Shown here: positions 43,290-54,862 of the stretch, piece by piece
How the letters are laid out: the number at the start of each line of letters is the position of its first letter
Numbering within the stretch: position 1 is the stretch's first letter
Made by a program: the position numbers and the translations under genes
Source of the DNA: Suillus spraguei
Taxonomy: Eukaryota > Basidiomycota > Agaricomycetes > Boletales > Suillaceae
Length of the DNA stretch: 64,000 nt
NCBI GenBank assembly: GCA_016800925.1
Contig: JABCPU010000153.1
Location: 1-64,000 of the forward strand
Reading direction: 5' to 3'
The notes under the pieces: model-generated
What the model was told of the DNA's origin: nothing
The model's database searches: none
Seen by the model: only the letters and a program-made list of their open reading frames with translations

Positions 43290-45620
43290 TTTTCCCAGTT
43301 TCTTCACATCAATCAGGAGGGCAACTTGCACCTCCTCCAGTGTTATTACAGATGCCAGCCATGTTGCAGCACCACAATGGATCTCACCAGTGAGCCATCT
43401 TGCCTGATGGTTCAACAGGTGCAACTCTTGTTGTTTTCTTGTTGTTTTCTTGTCAGTGCTTTGCCAATCCATATGAGCATATAGTAAACAGTTATTCTAT
43501 TGCCACAGACCTTTAGTCAATTGAACTTCATATATGTCCATGGCCCTGGGATTATAGAGGCAGTCATCCTGAGCTGTAGCAGCATCTGCTTCCCATTTGA
43601 TAAGGGTATCATCATTAGCAGTCTCGCTCAATTGGTCAAATGCATATTAGCTATCTTAGACTCCCTGCACAGCTTCCTTAAAATCCAAACATTCCTTTCT
43701 GTGGGGGGTTAACATCCCCCTCACTGATAGTAATGTGATGTTTAATGGTGCCTACAGAGTCTCCATGATTTCACCGTCAATCCTGGAAGCACCAGTGATG
43801 AAGTTTGATGTATACCATACATAGCATTTGTCTTGATGGTCATGGCCATTCCAGAGCCCAATGCCAGGGATAACCTCCATGCCCCATGGAAGGTCGAGAT
43901 AAGGTGACCCATCAACCTGTTGGTGGAGATACTTGTGGTATTGACAATTGATGTCATAGGAAGTCAATGCCCAGTCAATCCCATCAGTGTTGTACTCCAG
44001 AGCTTGACATAGGGCATAATCCATGATCATTTGCCTTTGGCCGACTGCTGAATCAGTTCAACCCAGACAAGATATTGATTGGTGAACCTTTCCCCTTTCT
44101 GAAAGTCCACCATTGAATGTGGGACAAAACAGCCATGTCTTATACAAGCACACCTATCTATCCCTGTGGCTTCTAGCTTGTGGCATAAAGTATTTACCTT
44201 GTTGACTGCTCAGTGGTTGTTGCAGTCTGACCTATGTACAATGTCCTGTGCCTCAGCGAGATGCATTTTGTATCAGGAATTGCCAACCATAAAGCCCAGA
44301 CCACACTTTATCAGTTGGATTTGCCAGAAATAGATGCTCCATCTTAAAATTGCCATCTATCATCAAAGATCTAGAATACAGCCATGCAGGATTGGACACA
44401 TTCCTTTCTGACATATTGATGTTTACCCTGGGCTGTGGACATGCAGGACAGAAGAGTGCAAGCTCTCCTGCCTTTGGCTTTTGCTTCTCATGTCAGAAAC
44501 CATGCCACTTGGGCTACTTCAGCTGTCTCCACTGCCTTTTCACCCTCATCAATTCTCTATATCTGTTCTTTTGGCCATTGTAAGCAATGCATTGAAGGAC
44601 ATTCATGGTACTCTTTGGAACTAGATGAGGGAACATGCTGGAAGTGACTCGCCTTAATTTGCTATAGTAATTCATTGTTTGAAGTCCCACATTCCAGGTT
44701 ATCCAACAGGAAGTCATCCAACACTGCAAATGTAAACACTGTCTTCAGCAAAGTGAAAGATGCTGGGAAGAGGCCCATTTCAAATAGTTGCATGTTAGGA
44801 CTCAGTGCCTCAGCGCACTGACAGAATCTGATTATTAGGGAGTAGAGCCCTGATGTATCTACCACTGTGATCATCAGAGGATCATTGACCAAAGGTACCC
44901 ACAGTCCTTCAGTAAAATGATCTCCTTCATCATCTGTGTCATACCACTCTTCAGTCACTTTGGGGCAAGGCTTGCCATGGTGACCAAGGTGGATTTCCAG
45001 CCTGATCTTGGTCAAGGAAGTGTCCTTGAAGAATCCTTTCGTCCATTGACTGATCTGATGGAAAGACATGCAGCTATGAACTGTCCTACAGCGATGAGTG
45101 CAGAAGAGTGGCTCACCCATACAGCTGTGACATCTGTAGACTCCATCCTTTGGACAGACAGAGCAAGTCCTGTTGGATGGTGGACCCTCTTGCCAAAGGA
45201 GCGAGTCCCAGTAGCTCTTGGTCTTGTACTGCCACTCACATAGATAGTCATTTTGACTCTTGATACTTGGTGTCAGTAAATGAGACCAGGCAAGTGAAAG
45301 ATGAGCTTGCCATGGACTTGCAAAGCTGACAAGGCTCCAAGTTGAAATCACCAACATTGTAGTATTTATACCCTCTGCATGATGTCCTTTGGTGGATCCC
45401 TGCTTGGTAGGTAATTTCCTAGGGGATGAATGAACTGAAGTTGTTCTATTGTAACATTGAGCTTTGAAAAATCGTCCTGTATCTGCTCGAGAAGTTCTTT
45501 TGTCCTCCCATCTAACCAAAGAGGATGTCTTTGGAGAACTCCAGGCCTTTGGCTTTGACTTGACCATATATCAAAGTAGTGCTGTTGTTGTCTGGATGCG
45601 TTATTTGAAATGGTATGCAT
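43290..45620 (-). pseudogene. KDZ (Kyakuja-Dileera-Zisupton) transposase, decayed
   Basis: The N-terminal half (45567-44662) is open for 301 residues and holds the CxC2-type cluster: CSVCPKDGVYRCHSC, FCTHRCRTVH, then HQISQWTKGFFKDTSLTKI and QLFEMGLFPAS. Next come FCPACPQP (about 44440) and DGNFKMEHLFLANPTDKVW, the transposase core LTSYDINCQYHKYL, PGIGLWNGHDHQDKCYV and FITGASRIDGEIMETL (43752-44030). A C-terminal piece ARWLTGEIHCGAATWLAS lies near 43400. Stops and frameshifts separate these blocks, including TAG for the expected Trp just after METL. Confidence 0.85.
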
Positions 45621-46000
45621 AGACTATGGGACAGTTTGGTGCTTACATGTGACTGCCAAATGCAATGGATCTGTTGTAATAGTCACTTTGATCAATCATT
45701 AGGAGTGATATCCATGGCTCAATCTCATTAGTTGATAAGTATTTTGAATATAATATGTCAAGAGCACTTTAGGACCTCTGCTTTCACTCGAAAGACCCAC
45801 CTATGCATCTACACTGCTCAATGAGTCTTGTAGCAATAGTGCTCATACTATTCAGCACCATTTAGCCCTTATATGCACTTATGACATGGGTATGTCACTC
45901 ATTACTCATGCAACCATTCCTTTTTTTGCTTCTATCAACCACATCAATGCTCTCCTATTTTCAGGTCCTTTCTTCCAACATACCTGCTGTGACATGGCTC
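45621..46000. other. stretch with no recognised gene
   Basis: AT-rich sequence between KDZ and the next degenerate frames. No motif, repeat or terminal inverted repeat was recognised. Confidence 0.5.
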
Positions 46001-47339
46001 GGACAAAGATAAGTACAGGGGTCCAGCCTCAGTTGAATGACTGAGAGACCACTGCTCTGCAGTCCCATGTTGAGGATTGGGAGAAGGGGAATGTGACAGA
46101 ATGATGACATATCTTCAAAGCAGCTACCAGGGAGGCCAAGATCTTGGTTCCAAAGATGGACAAAAAGCTCTTGAAGCAATGAAAAGAGGTAAGTGTTTAG
46201 TCTTTGGCACTGAGTCATTACAGTCATCCTGGACAGAAATACTGACAATGGTTCCACAATCACAAGAAGCACCACACCAATTCAAAAGCACCCACCAAGC
46301 TGCAAAGAAATGGACAGCATGCCAAGTCATCGAAGGCCGAAATTCTTTAGCAAATACATGAAGAAATCCAGGAAGAGACTGGGCAAAAGCCTGTGCAAAC
46401 AGAAGTACTTGGGAGGTATTAGCTGAGTAATTATGCAAGGGCTGGACAAAAAGGAGTTGCAGGAAGCCCAGGTGAAGGCCAACAAGTGGACAAATCAAGT
46501 GCCCGATGCTGCAGTCTAGGCCAAGACAGCCAGGAAGAAGGGCAAAAAATGCTTAAGAACTTTGCCAAAGAAATATTTACTCAGGCTGGCATGAGAGTTT
46601 ACTATACCTCGTCCGATGGTCCGGATATGAAGGAATGGATGAAGAGATGTCCCTGAGTCTGCTGCCAACATTGTGGCAGATCTGGAGCAGCAACTGGCTG
46701 CAGCGGAACAGAAGCGTAAGGAGGCGGAGGAGCGGAAAAGGCAGGAGGAGTTGAAGCAGATAGAGTTGGCAGAGATCTGTAGGGAGATGGAGGAAAAGAG
46801 GTGGAGGGCTTTGATTGAGGCTCGGGTGAGTGTTATGGACTCTTTTGGATCTGGATTTGAATGGACTGTACAGGCCAACGTCTGGAGCAAAGGATGGGTA
46901 CTGGTCCCGTTGTGTGTCCAAGGACTGGATGTGTTAGTGGGGTGATGCTGAGGAAGAATCCCCAGGTAAGTTGTCCGAAGACGTTCGGATCCAATGGTAT
47001 CTGACATTTGTAGATCAAGTCTTGTGATGTCTGCCAGAAGGACAAGGCCACTTGTCCTGGAAGGCCCGGATACATCAAGGGCCGGAAGAGGCAGCATCCT
47101 GTTGGTACTCCATCTCTGAAGGGCAAGAGCAAGCGCCGTCAGAGGAGCCCTACTCCAGATGTGCCAGAAGTGGGTGTCTTTTCCAATCCAAAGAAGGTGT
47201 GGATGAGGAGGTTGTTGAGTATGATGAAAGTCAGATTGTGATGGAGCGGATGAGTACTACCATGGAGGCCTTCCTCCAACAGCAGAGGGAGTTCCAGGCC
47301 CTGCTCCTTGAGGAGATCTGGACCGGATTTAGGCTTTAA
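46000..47339 (+). pseudogene. broken repeat-family gene with half Zn2Cys6-like motif and coiled coil
   Basis: Frames follow one another on the plus strand. At about 46000-46630 a multiply stopped segment includes EEGQKMLKNFAKEIFTQAGM. At 46640-46965 there is a charged coiled coil (AAAEQKRKEAEERKRQEEL). A 48-bp intron follows at 46966-47013 (GTAAGT...TAG). From 47014 the sequence IKSCDVCQKDKATCPG gives C-x2-C-x6-C, the first half of a fungal Zn2Cys6 cluster. A second coiled coil (METLEAF-type) ends at 47339. I do not recognise the family and infer a degraded DNA-binding or gag-like gene. Confidence 0.45.
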
Positions 47340-47358
47340 TGGAGACTGGTGCCTAGTC

Positions 47359-48180
47359 CAGTATAGTGAGACAAGTCACGCTGACCATCAAAACCCTGTT
47401 TTTGACAAGTGTCTTTGTTAACGTCTGCAGCGGCAACCAAAGGATTTCCTTATAGCGACAACATAGCCTTTTCGCTCCGCTAAGGCAGAACTGTCCTTCT
47501 CCCATGAACGCTTACCAGATCCTCACGCCAATACCCTCATTTCCCGTCTAGAATCCATTGGTGCGTAGTTACCTCGCTTCTGCTGTTACTAAACCTACGG
47601 CAGGATTTACCTTACATCTCAAGGGGCCGCTGCACACTGTGCGCCTCTTTATTAAGTACCCCGTTTATTTTCTTTCTTGCTACCAGACTTGCATAGCTAT
47701 CTCGTACGCGCTCGCTCATTACCATATTAGTACTTTGTTGTTTCCTTTTCACTAACTTTGAAGGAATTGCTTCTATTTGCAGTCCTCTTGGGTCGAACAT
47801 CTCACTGGTACCTTCAGTAGGATTAATGCTGCGCTTATACTTAGGCCAGTGCTAGTTTCTTCGTTTCACCGGCTACCACTGACATTATCGCTCGTCACTG
47901 CTTGCTCGACATTACATTTTTCAAGCATTGTTTCAGCCATGCTAGGACCGCTACATACGATGCCAGCTAGCCGTGGCAACTTACCGCTGACTATGACGAG
48001 AGTGGTGGTGCATTTGGGAATATCTTCCCTGAGCACCAATAGTGCTCCATGCTGGATTAAAGCTGGTTTTAAGGACAAAAATGTCTGTTGTTCCGATGCT
48101 CGATCAGTTATTCCAATGTTTTTGAAAGTTGTCCTTGACCCACCAGTCCAGAAAGAGAGAAGAGGATAGCAGGTATGTCT
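47359..48180 (+). repeat. family W LTR, copy 2
   Basis: It parallels 26286-26996 from GTGAGACAAGTCACGC through TGGTGCGTAGTTAC and AAGGGGCCGCTGCAC. It then continues with a CCGCTACATACGATGCCAGC block shared with family Z. The right limit is approximate. Confidence 0.7.
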
Positions 48181-48183
48181 GGT

Positions 48184-48260
48184 CATAAAATAGGAAATAA
48201 GAATTGTATGATGTGATGGTTGTGAGATCACATGATACTGTCTGATAGCATTGTACCATC
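48184..48260. repeat. fragment of a gypsy-3-type LTR
   Basis: ATAAAATAGG, GTATGATGTGATGGTTGTGA, AGATCACATGATACT and GATAGCAT occur in the same order as in the gypsy-3 LTR (40025-40105, continuing at 40660-40695), with many changes. Confidence 0.6.
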
Positions 48261-48744
48261 ACTATGAATTTTGTCAACAGTTGTAGAATTGTGGGGATGT
48301 ACAGAGATGGTGAGTGCATTCTGAGTTGATCCAGCGCCTGTCCCAGTGTTTGGGTAGAGGTGCCATTAGTGTTGTTGCAATAAAGGCGCATATTGACCCC
48401 CCTGCACAGTGGGAGTCCTGGAAGGCCACTTTCATATGAGAATGTATGAAACACAGGTGCATGTTGACCCCCCTCATGTTGAGCTCGAGGGGTGTTCATG
48501 GCACCAAAGTTGAGTGGCACATTTTTCTTAGCTGAAGTGTTGAACTATCCCAAGCAGCAAGTGGAGATGACCAAGCACTCTTGTAAGTACATATACACTT
48601 TGCCACTTTGGAGGAGGAAAGAGGACACTTACTTCATGCTCGACCACTTCATGAAGCTCTTATAGTCCATTTGTCAAGGAAAATCATATTCTTGATATCC
48701 ACTGCCAGGCAGGGTCAATTTTTGTTTGGTGGTGAAAGGGGTGT
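48261..48744. other. stretch with no recognised gene
   Basis: A 138-codon minus-strand frame (48104-48520) has an internal near-repeat but no known motif. From 48662 to 48705 there is a diverged copy of the GTTTGTCCAGGAAAAATC block found at 50580 and 50878. Confidence 0.5.
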
Positions 48745-50410
48745 GCATGAGTGGCAGTCTTAGAGTGCCACTGTGTGTGTGTGGGGGGGGTGTCAATTTT
48801 TGTTTGGTGAAATGAGAGTGCTACTGTGTGCAGGGTATCAATTTTCCTTTGGTGACTTGCATGAATGGCAGTCTGAGAGTGCCACTGTGTGCAGGGTATC
48901 AATTTTCTTTTTGAGGAGAAAGGTGTACAGTGTACATGAAATGAGTGGCAGTCTGAGAGTGCCACTGTGTGCAGGGTCAATGATGCATAAAAGTGCTGGA
49001 TAAAGAAGGAAGTAGGAATATGCATGAATGGCAGTCTGAGAGTGCCACTGTGGGCAGGGTCAATGATGCATAAAAGTGCTGGATAAAGAAGGAAGTAGGA
49101 ATATGCATGTATGGCAGTCTGAGAGTGCCACTGTGGGCTGGGCAGGGTCAATTATGCGTAAAAGTGCTGGATAAAGAAGGAAGTAGGAATATGCATGTAT
49201 GGCAGTCTGAGAGTGCCTTTGCAGAGTGTGCCTGGCCACCTTTGCAGAGTGAGTGGTCGAGTGCCAAAGTGTGGTGCATTCATAGTGGCAGTCTAGACAG
49301 GGTCAATTTTTGTTTTGCGAATGTAAGTGTTAAGTGTTATTGTGGGGTGGAGTGGCATTTTTAGATAGAGTGCCACCGTGGGTAAGGTCAAATTTTTGTT
49401 TCATGAATTGAAGTACTGTGAGTGCCAGTCTGAGAGTGCCACTGTGGGGGGCGGGGTCTCAATCTCAATTTTCTTTTGGAAAGGTGTTGTTGTTGAATGA
49501 GTGGCATTCTGTCTGAGAGTGCCACCTATAGATATTGCTTGTGTAAGGAGTGAGTTGAGAGTGGAAGGTACCGTATGAGAATGAAGAATGGGCAGCAGTC
49601 TCAGAGTGCCACTGGGACTGAGTGATTCTTAGAGTGAGTGCATGCATAGTAGATCTATGAGAGCATCACAGTGAATAGGAACATGGCAGTCTGAGAGTGC
49701 CACTGTTGAATGTGAGGAGAGTGAGGAGAATCCAGTGCATCATTTCAGTCTGAGAGTGCCTTTGCAGATGAAGTGCCATGAAATGAGCGGGGGGTGCGAG
49801 ACTGTGAAAGAGTGACTGTGTTGCCCATGAGTGGCAGTCTGAGAGTGCCACTGTGGGGTGGGGGGTGTCAATTTTTGTTTGGTGAATGTGAGGAGAGTGA
49901 GGAGAATCCAGTGCATCATTTTTGTTTGAAGAAACAGTGAAAGGGTCTCTGAGAGTGGGGGTGCGAGACTGTGAGAGAGTGACTGCAGATGAAGTGCCGT
50001 TGAAGTGAGCGTGCGTGGTGATATTGCTTGTGTAAGGAGTGAGTTGAGAGTGGAAGGTACCGTATGAGAATGAAGAATGGGCAGCAGTCTCAGAGTGCCA
50101 CTGGGACTGAGTGATTCTTAGAGTGAGTGCATGCGTAGTAGATCTATGAGAGCGTCACAGTGAATAGGAACATGGCAGTCTGAGAGTGCCACTGTGGGGT
50201 GGGGGGGGTGTCAATTTTTGTTTGGTGAATGTGAGGAGAGTGAGGAGAATCGAGTGCATCATTTTTGTTTGAAGTGCCGTTGAAGTGAGCGTGCGTGGTG
50301 GCAGCAGTCTGAGAGGTGAGAGTGCCAGTAGGACCGTGGGACAATACCTGGGAAGGCCGGTGTGGGGTGAGCGTGCGTGGTGGCAGTCTGAGAGTGCCTT
50401 TGCCGGACCG
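48745..50410. repeat. palindrome-based minisatellite region
   Basis: About 19 copies of a 23-bp palindromic core (AGTGGCA - 9 nt - TGCCACT, loop GTCTGAGAG) are spaced irregularly, 60-120 bp apart. Clear copies start near 48750, 48866, 48943, 49027, 49111, 49684, 49828 and 50172. Two higher-order duplications exist: a ~83-88 bp unit repeated three times (48981-49230), and a ~175-bp block at 49531-49706 repeated at 50020-50194. Several copies have only the left half plus GTGCCTTTGC. Confidence 0.88.
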
Positions 50411-50476
50411 TGGGAAAATACCTGGGAAGGCCGTTTTCCCGCCCTAAAATGGGCCTTTTTTCCGGGTCATAACTTA

Positions 50477-50937
50477 CCCCCCACAAAGATCGATTTTTCT
50501 AGGCTTCCCATGACTTGCTTATCCTTCAAACTCATTTTTCCTGGGGGCTATTGACATCCCTGAAGATGATAGTGAAGCCCGTTTGTCCAGGAAAAATCGC
50601 ATTCTTGAGATATGCATGACCCTCCTCCCCCCTCCTACTGGTTATATCTTGTTACTGTGCAAATACCGATATATATATGACTGTTATTATTGTTTTTTGA
50701 TGCTAGAAATCGATTAGGAATAGTCCCAGAGCATTTCAAGCCTGTGGGAATCTAAATATGGAAGTTTGCCTGGTACCCCCCACAAAGATCGATTTTTCTA
50801 GGCTTCCCATGACTTGCCTATCCTTCAAACTCATTTTTCCTGGGGACTATTAACATCCCTGAAGATGATAGTGAAGCCCGTTTGTCCAGGAAAAATCGTG
50901 TTCTTGAGATATACAAGGTCCTCCTCCCCCCTCCAAC
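50477..50937. repeat. ~160-bp direct duplication
   Basis: 50477-50637 and 50775-50935 share CACAAAGATCGATTTTTCTA, CCCATGACTTGC, ATCCCTGAAGATGATAGTG and CCGTTTGTCCAGGAAAAATCG with few differences. The unit offset is 299 bp. No coding content was seen. Confidence 0.9.
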
Positions 50938-51528
50938 CTCATATATGATGCTGTACTTCCATTTGACCTAAGGCCCATACTGTAAATGATGTTCCTAGTG
51001 TTTTTAAGGCCTACAAATCGATTGGTGATGGTTTCAGACTCTCTGGAAGTCGTTAATATTGAGATTTGTGTTATGAGCGAAAATAGCAGTATTTTGCCTA
51101 TATCTCCATATCCAAACCGCCGTTTTCTTTAATTCTTGGCTCATATCGTTCCTGAATATACCCTCTATGATATGTACCAGCCCAGAAAGAGATATTTTTT
51201 TCGAAGTTTGAAACCTATTTCTGTTTTGACCATATAAATATCCTGAGTGGTTCGAGATATGGATCCAAGGAACTTTCGGCAGCGATGAGAAGAGCATGAG
51301 GTTTTGCTTGAGCAACGCATCAGACAAGGCAATAAGGGGGACGGACACAAGTTTAACGTACATCAAAACGAGTCAACGGCTGAGCGTACGAGAGGGTCTA
51401 AAACAAGTCAGTGATATTGGGCAACAGAAAAAAAGTACAACTAGGGTGAATTCAGAACCAACAAAGCCAAGTGGCGCACTATGCAAGGACTGAGCCTGCA
51501 GAAACAAAGACGAAAGAAAGAAAAAACG

Positions 51529-52050
51529 AGAGCAGTGTTGAAAAGAAAAGAAAAACAAAGGAGCACAGACTGGACTCTGAGCACAACCCCAACTAAAGCC
51601 AAGAGGGGAAGCGCAACATTGTCCGGCGCCCAAAGAAGGTCGAAAGATTGAAGAAAAATGAGAGCAGTGTTGAAAATAAAATGAAAACAAAGGAGCACAG
51701 ACTGGACTCTGAGCACGACCCCAACTAAAGTCAAGAGGGGAAGCGTAACATTGTCCGGCGCCCAAAGAAGGTCAAAAGATTGAAGAAAAATGAGAGCAGT
51801 GTTGAAAATAAAATGAAAACAAAGGAGCACAGACTGGACTCTGAGCACGACCCCAACTAAAGCCAAGAGGGGAAGCGCAACATTGTCTGGCGCCCAAAGA
51901 AGGTCGAAAGATTGAAGAAAAATGAGAGCAGTGTTGAAAATAAAATGAAAACAAAGGAGCACAGACTGGACTCTGAGCACGACCCCAACTAAAGCCAAGA
52001 GGGGAAGCGTAACATTGTCCGGCACCCAAAGAAGGTCGAAAGATCGAACG
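51529..52050. repeat. 132-bp tandem repeat, four units
   Basis: Units start at 51529, 51661, 51793 and 51925 (AGAGCAGTGTTGAAAA...) and are more than 90% alike. The unit length is divisible by 3, so a minus-strand frame (51441-52190) stays open through all four. Confidence 0.95.
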
Positions 52051-52251
52051 GACTGCAGCTGAACAGGATGCCATTTACAAAGAAAATTAGAAACCAGCAA
52101 AACAAAATGAATGGACAGACGAACAAACAAAAAGACAAAGAAGGCCAAAATCAGGACTTGAACGAAAAAAAAAGAATAGGACGATGGCATGTGATGAATG
52201 AAAGATGGGATGACAGAAACTTAGGACAATGACTAATCGGGGACAGGACGG

Positions 52252-52590
52252 CTCTGTTCCCCTTGGCCCAGTGTTCCCTCGTGCTTTGTATATCCAAAAA
52301 TAGAGAAGTGTTCCCTATTTCCCACACATGATGTTCCTCTGTTCCCCTTGGCCCAGTGTTCCCTCGTACCTTGTATAACCATAAATAGAGAAGTGTTCCC
52401 TATTTCCCACACATGATGTTCCTCTGTTCCCCTTGACCCAGTGTTCCCTCGCACCTTGTATAACCATAAATAGAAATGTGTTCCCTGTTTCCCACAGAGG
52501 ATGTTCCTCTGTTCCCCTTGGCTCAGTGTTCCCTCTAACCTCATATAACCGAAAATAGACATGTGTTCCCTTTACTAACCAAATCAAGCT
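52252..52590. repeat. 85-bp tandem repeat, four units
   Basis: Units start at 52252, 52337, 52422 and 52507 (CTCTGTTCCCCTTGG...). They contain the word GTTCCCT several times each. The last unit decays after about 52560. Confidence 0.95.
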
Positions 52591-54862
52591 GTTCCCCCAG
52601 GGAACATCTATGCCCCCATAGATGCTTGACTCCAATAGGTAAAGATAGGAAAACATTACGCCCCCATAATGTTTCAACTCATATAGATAGTTCAGCAAGG
52701 GTCTATTCAATCTCCGATCTTGTAACTGTCTCACCATGTCTGATGCATGCGTGATGTCATTCGCGGTGCTGTGCACCATGTGTATGAATGATTATCGATT
52801 ATCGATCATCCATTAATTACTTATCGATCATCCATTAATTACTTATCTAGCTGCTTCATCGATTTTACCCCCTGAGGCCTGCCGAGTACATGACCATTTC
52901 CACAGGCTGCCATGCGGATATGGTACTGTGGCGGTGGCACTTTATATTGCGTAGACACGCATCAGTATCTGTGCTCTCTGTAGCTGCGAAAACGATGCGC
53001 ATCGGTGCTGGTGCATCTTTTTGACGCAAATATACGGAAACTGATGGATTGCACAATATCAAACACGCCAATAAAAACCACCAACGCTCATGCGCGCCCG
53101 CTCCTCCATCCAGGACTGTCCTACCCCGGTGCCCAGTTAATGTAATGTGCTACTGGTGAACTTCGTGAAAACTTCGACCGTATTTGCGGTCCACACGCAG
53201 TCGGAAACCTAGATAGAATACACAAAAGAGTGTACAATAGGAATAGGATCAGTACTCGCCAGATTCGAAGCTTCGATATCGTAATTCTGCAGTAGTGAGT
53301 ATTACAATAAGAACAGAACGCAAGATAAAAAAGAATGAAAATGATATTGCTTGACAATACACTCACCTGTCCTCCTAGTAGGCATTCATGGTATTCGTTG
53401 GCGCCTGAACCATACCGAGCAGAGAGTCCTTATGATGTTGTGAAACTCCGAGTTCTTAGCGGAGAAACAACTTGCAAAACCTAGGTTGACAACAGATCAG
53501 TGAATCAGAGTAGCAGCACTGAAAATCGATGCACTGGCGTGGCACAAGACTCATTAGCTGTTCATTTTGAGCCAGTTACTGGAGCATTGGTTTGAATAAG
53601 TGATTACATGTGCTGAGCGCTCCGTTTCGAACATATTCATCTTTACAGAATATAACACGACCAAAGTAACAAACTCACATCATTTGACGAAGAAAATCTA
53701 TGTTGGCCCAGGAGTTTTGTGGCCGTAGTATAGTAGAAAGATATTTACTGAGATGACCGTTGGTTGCGATGGTCGTGGTACAAGAAAGAGATGTAAGAAT
53801 TCAAGGTAGGCAGGTGCACGACAAGTAGCCAGTCGACAGCAGCAGTAATGCACTAATGATGGTGAGAGGATAGTTCATTAAAACACCACTTGAGCATCGA
53901 GATATGCATTGCGCATGGGCCTCCAGTTGAACATGTTAACGGTTGAGCTGTACGAGCCTATTCTTGTAGCATTAATCATACTGTATGTTGGGTTGAACCG
54001 TTGAACCTGGTAACGTTTATTTGCACAAGTTAGATTTCCATCAATCTAGAGGCTATACCGACTACTCCAAACTTAGCACAAATCCGTCCACTTCAATCTG
54101 CGTACGAGGTCATCCATCCGACCGATTTTCACTGGGCCTCAAGCCTCAAGGCATCTGCATCATGCCTGATCGTCCTCCCGGTGCCCTTAAGCGAGGAGCC
54201 GAGCCAGCTGGGGGGAGACAAGCCTCGTGGCCTGTGAAATGCTATATGTCGATAGTGATGGCTATACTATGACACATGGTGCCATCTCTGATATATTCGT
54301 TCAGAAAGTTGATGGTACCCTCCTATCACAAAAGTTCGTTCAGCCACTCGATGATACCCTCTAGCCAAACCTTCTTTTTTCTATAGAAGAATTCCTTCCC
54401 ACCCAACACGGGGGTAGCCAATCCAACTAGAACACGTGATATTTCGCAATGAGTTCGCCGTGCCAGTTCGTGATGATGCCTATCTCCGCCCAGCACATTC
54501 ACGGGTTTCTCCAGATTGTTCACGCAAGTGATGTCACTCGTGGATTCCCATTGGCTTCCTTGTGACAGCAGAGGCTAATGCTGCTGAATGTCAGACAAGC
54601 AACAAACCTGTACACGCAGTGCTGTTGCATGTCTAATCAGGTTCGCTGATGTATGAACCTTTGAAACATGTGCATGAGGCCTAGGTGCTATCTGCATACT
54701 GTAAACGACTTCAGATCGAACAACATATAACCAAACTTATCGGGAAATTTATCCTACAACGAACAATAGACACAATTCATTGCGACAAATGACGCATCGA
54801 TAATACAACGTGGCGCGAATTCATTCCTCTCGTTTTATTCCGTTGCCCTCATCAATAGTGTA
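52591..54862. other. transition zone with no recognised gene
   Basis: Short hairpin-like words occur at 52590-52680 (CCCCCATAGATG, CCCCCATAATG) and a short direct repeat at 52797-52845 (TATCGATCATCCATTAATTA). I found no transposon motif, no long frame and no tRNA. This marks the change from repeats to host genes. Confidence 0.6.

Noticed and set aside
40..45620. A single composite transposon joining the TET/JBP gene and the KDZ transposase
   Set aside because: They are 42 kb apart on opposite strands with unrelated complete elements between them and no shared termini.
48745..50410. Resemblance to a CRISPR array (repeated palindromic core with variable spacers)
   Set aside because: The DNA is fungal with introns and retrotransposons, the spacing is irregular, the spacers are themselves repeated, and no cas genes are present.
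51441..52190. 249-codon minus-strand frame, strongly hydrophobic
   Set aside because: It is created by a 132-bp tandem repeat whose length is divisible by three, has no family motif and no supporting introns; treated as non-coding.
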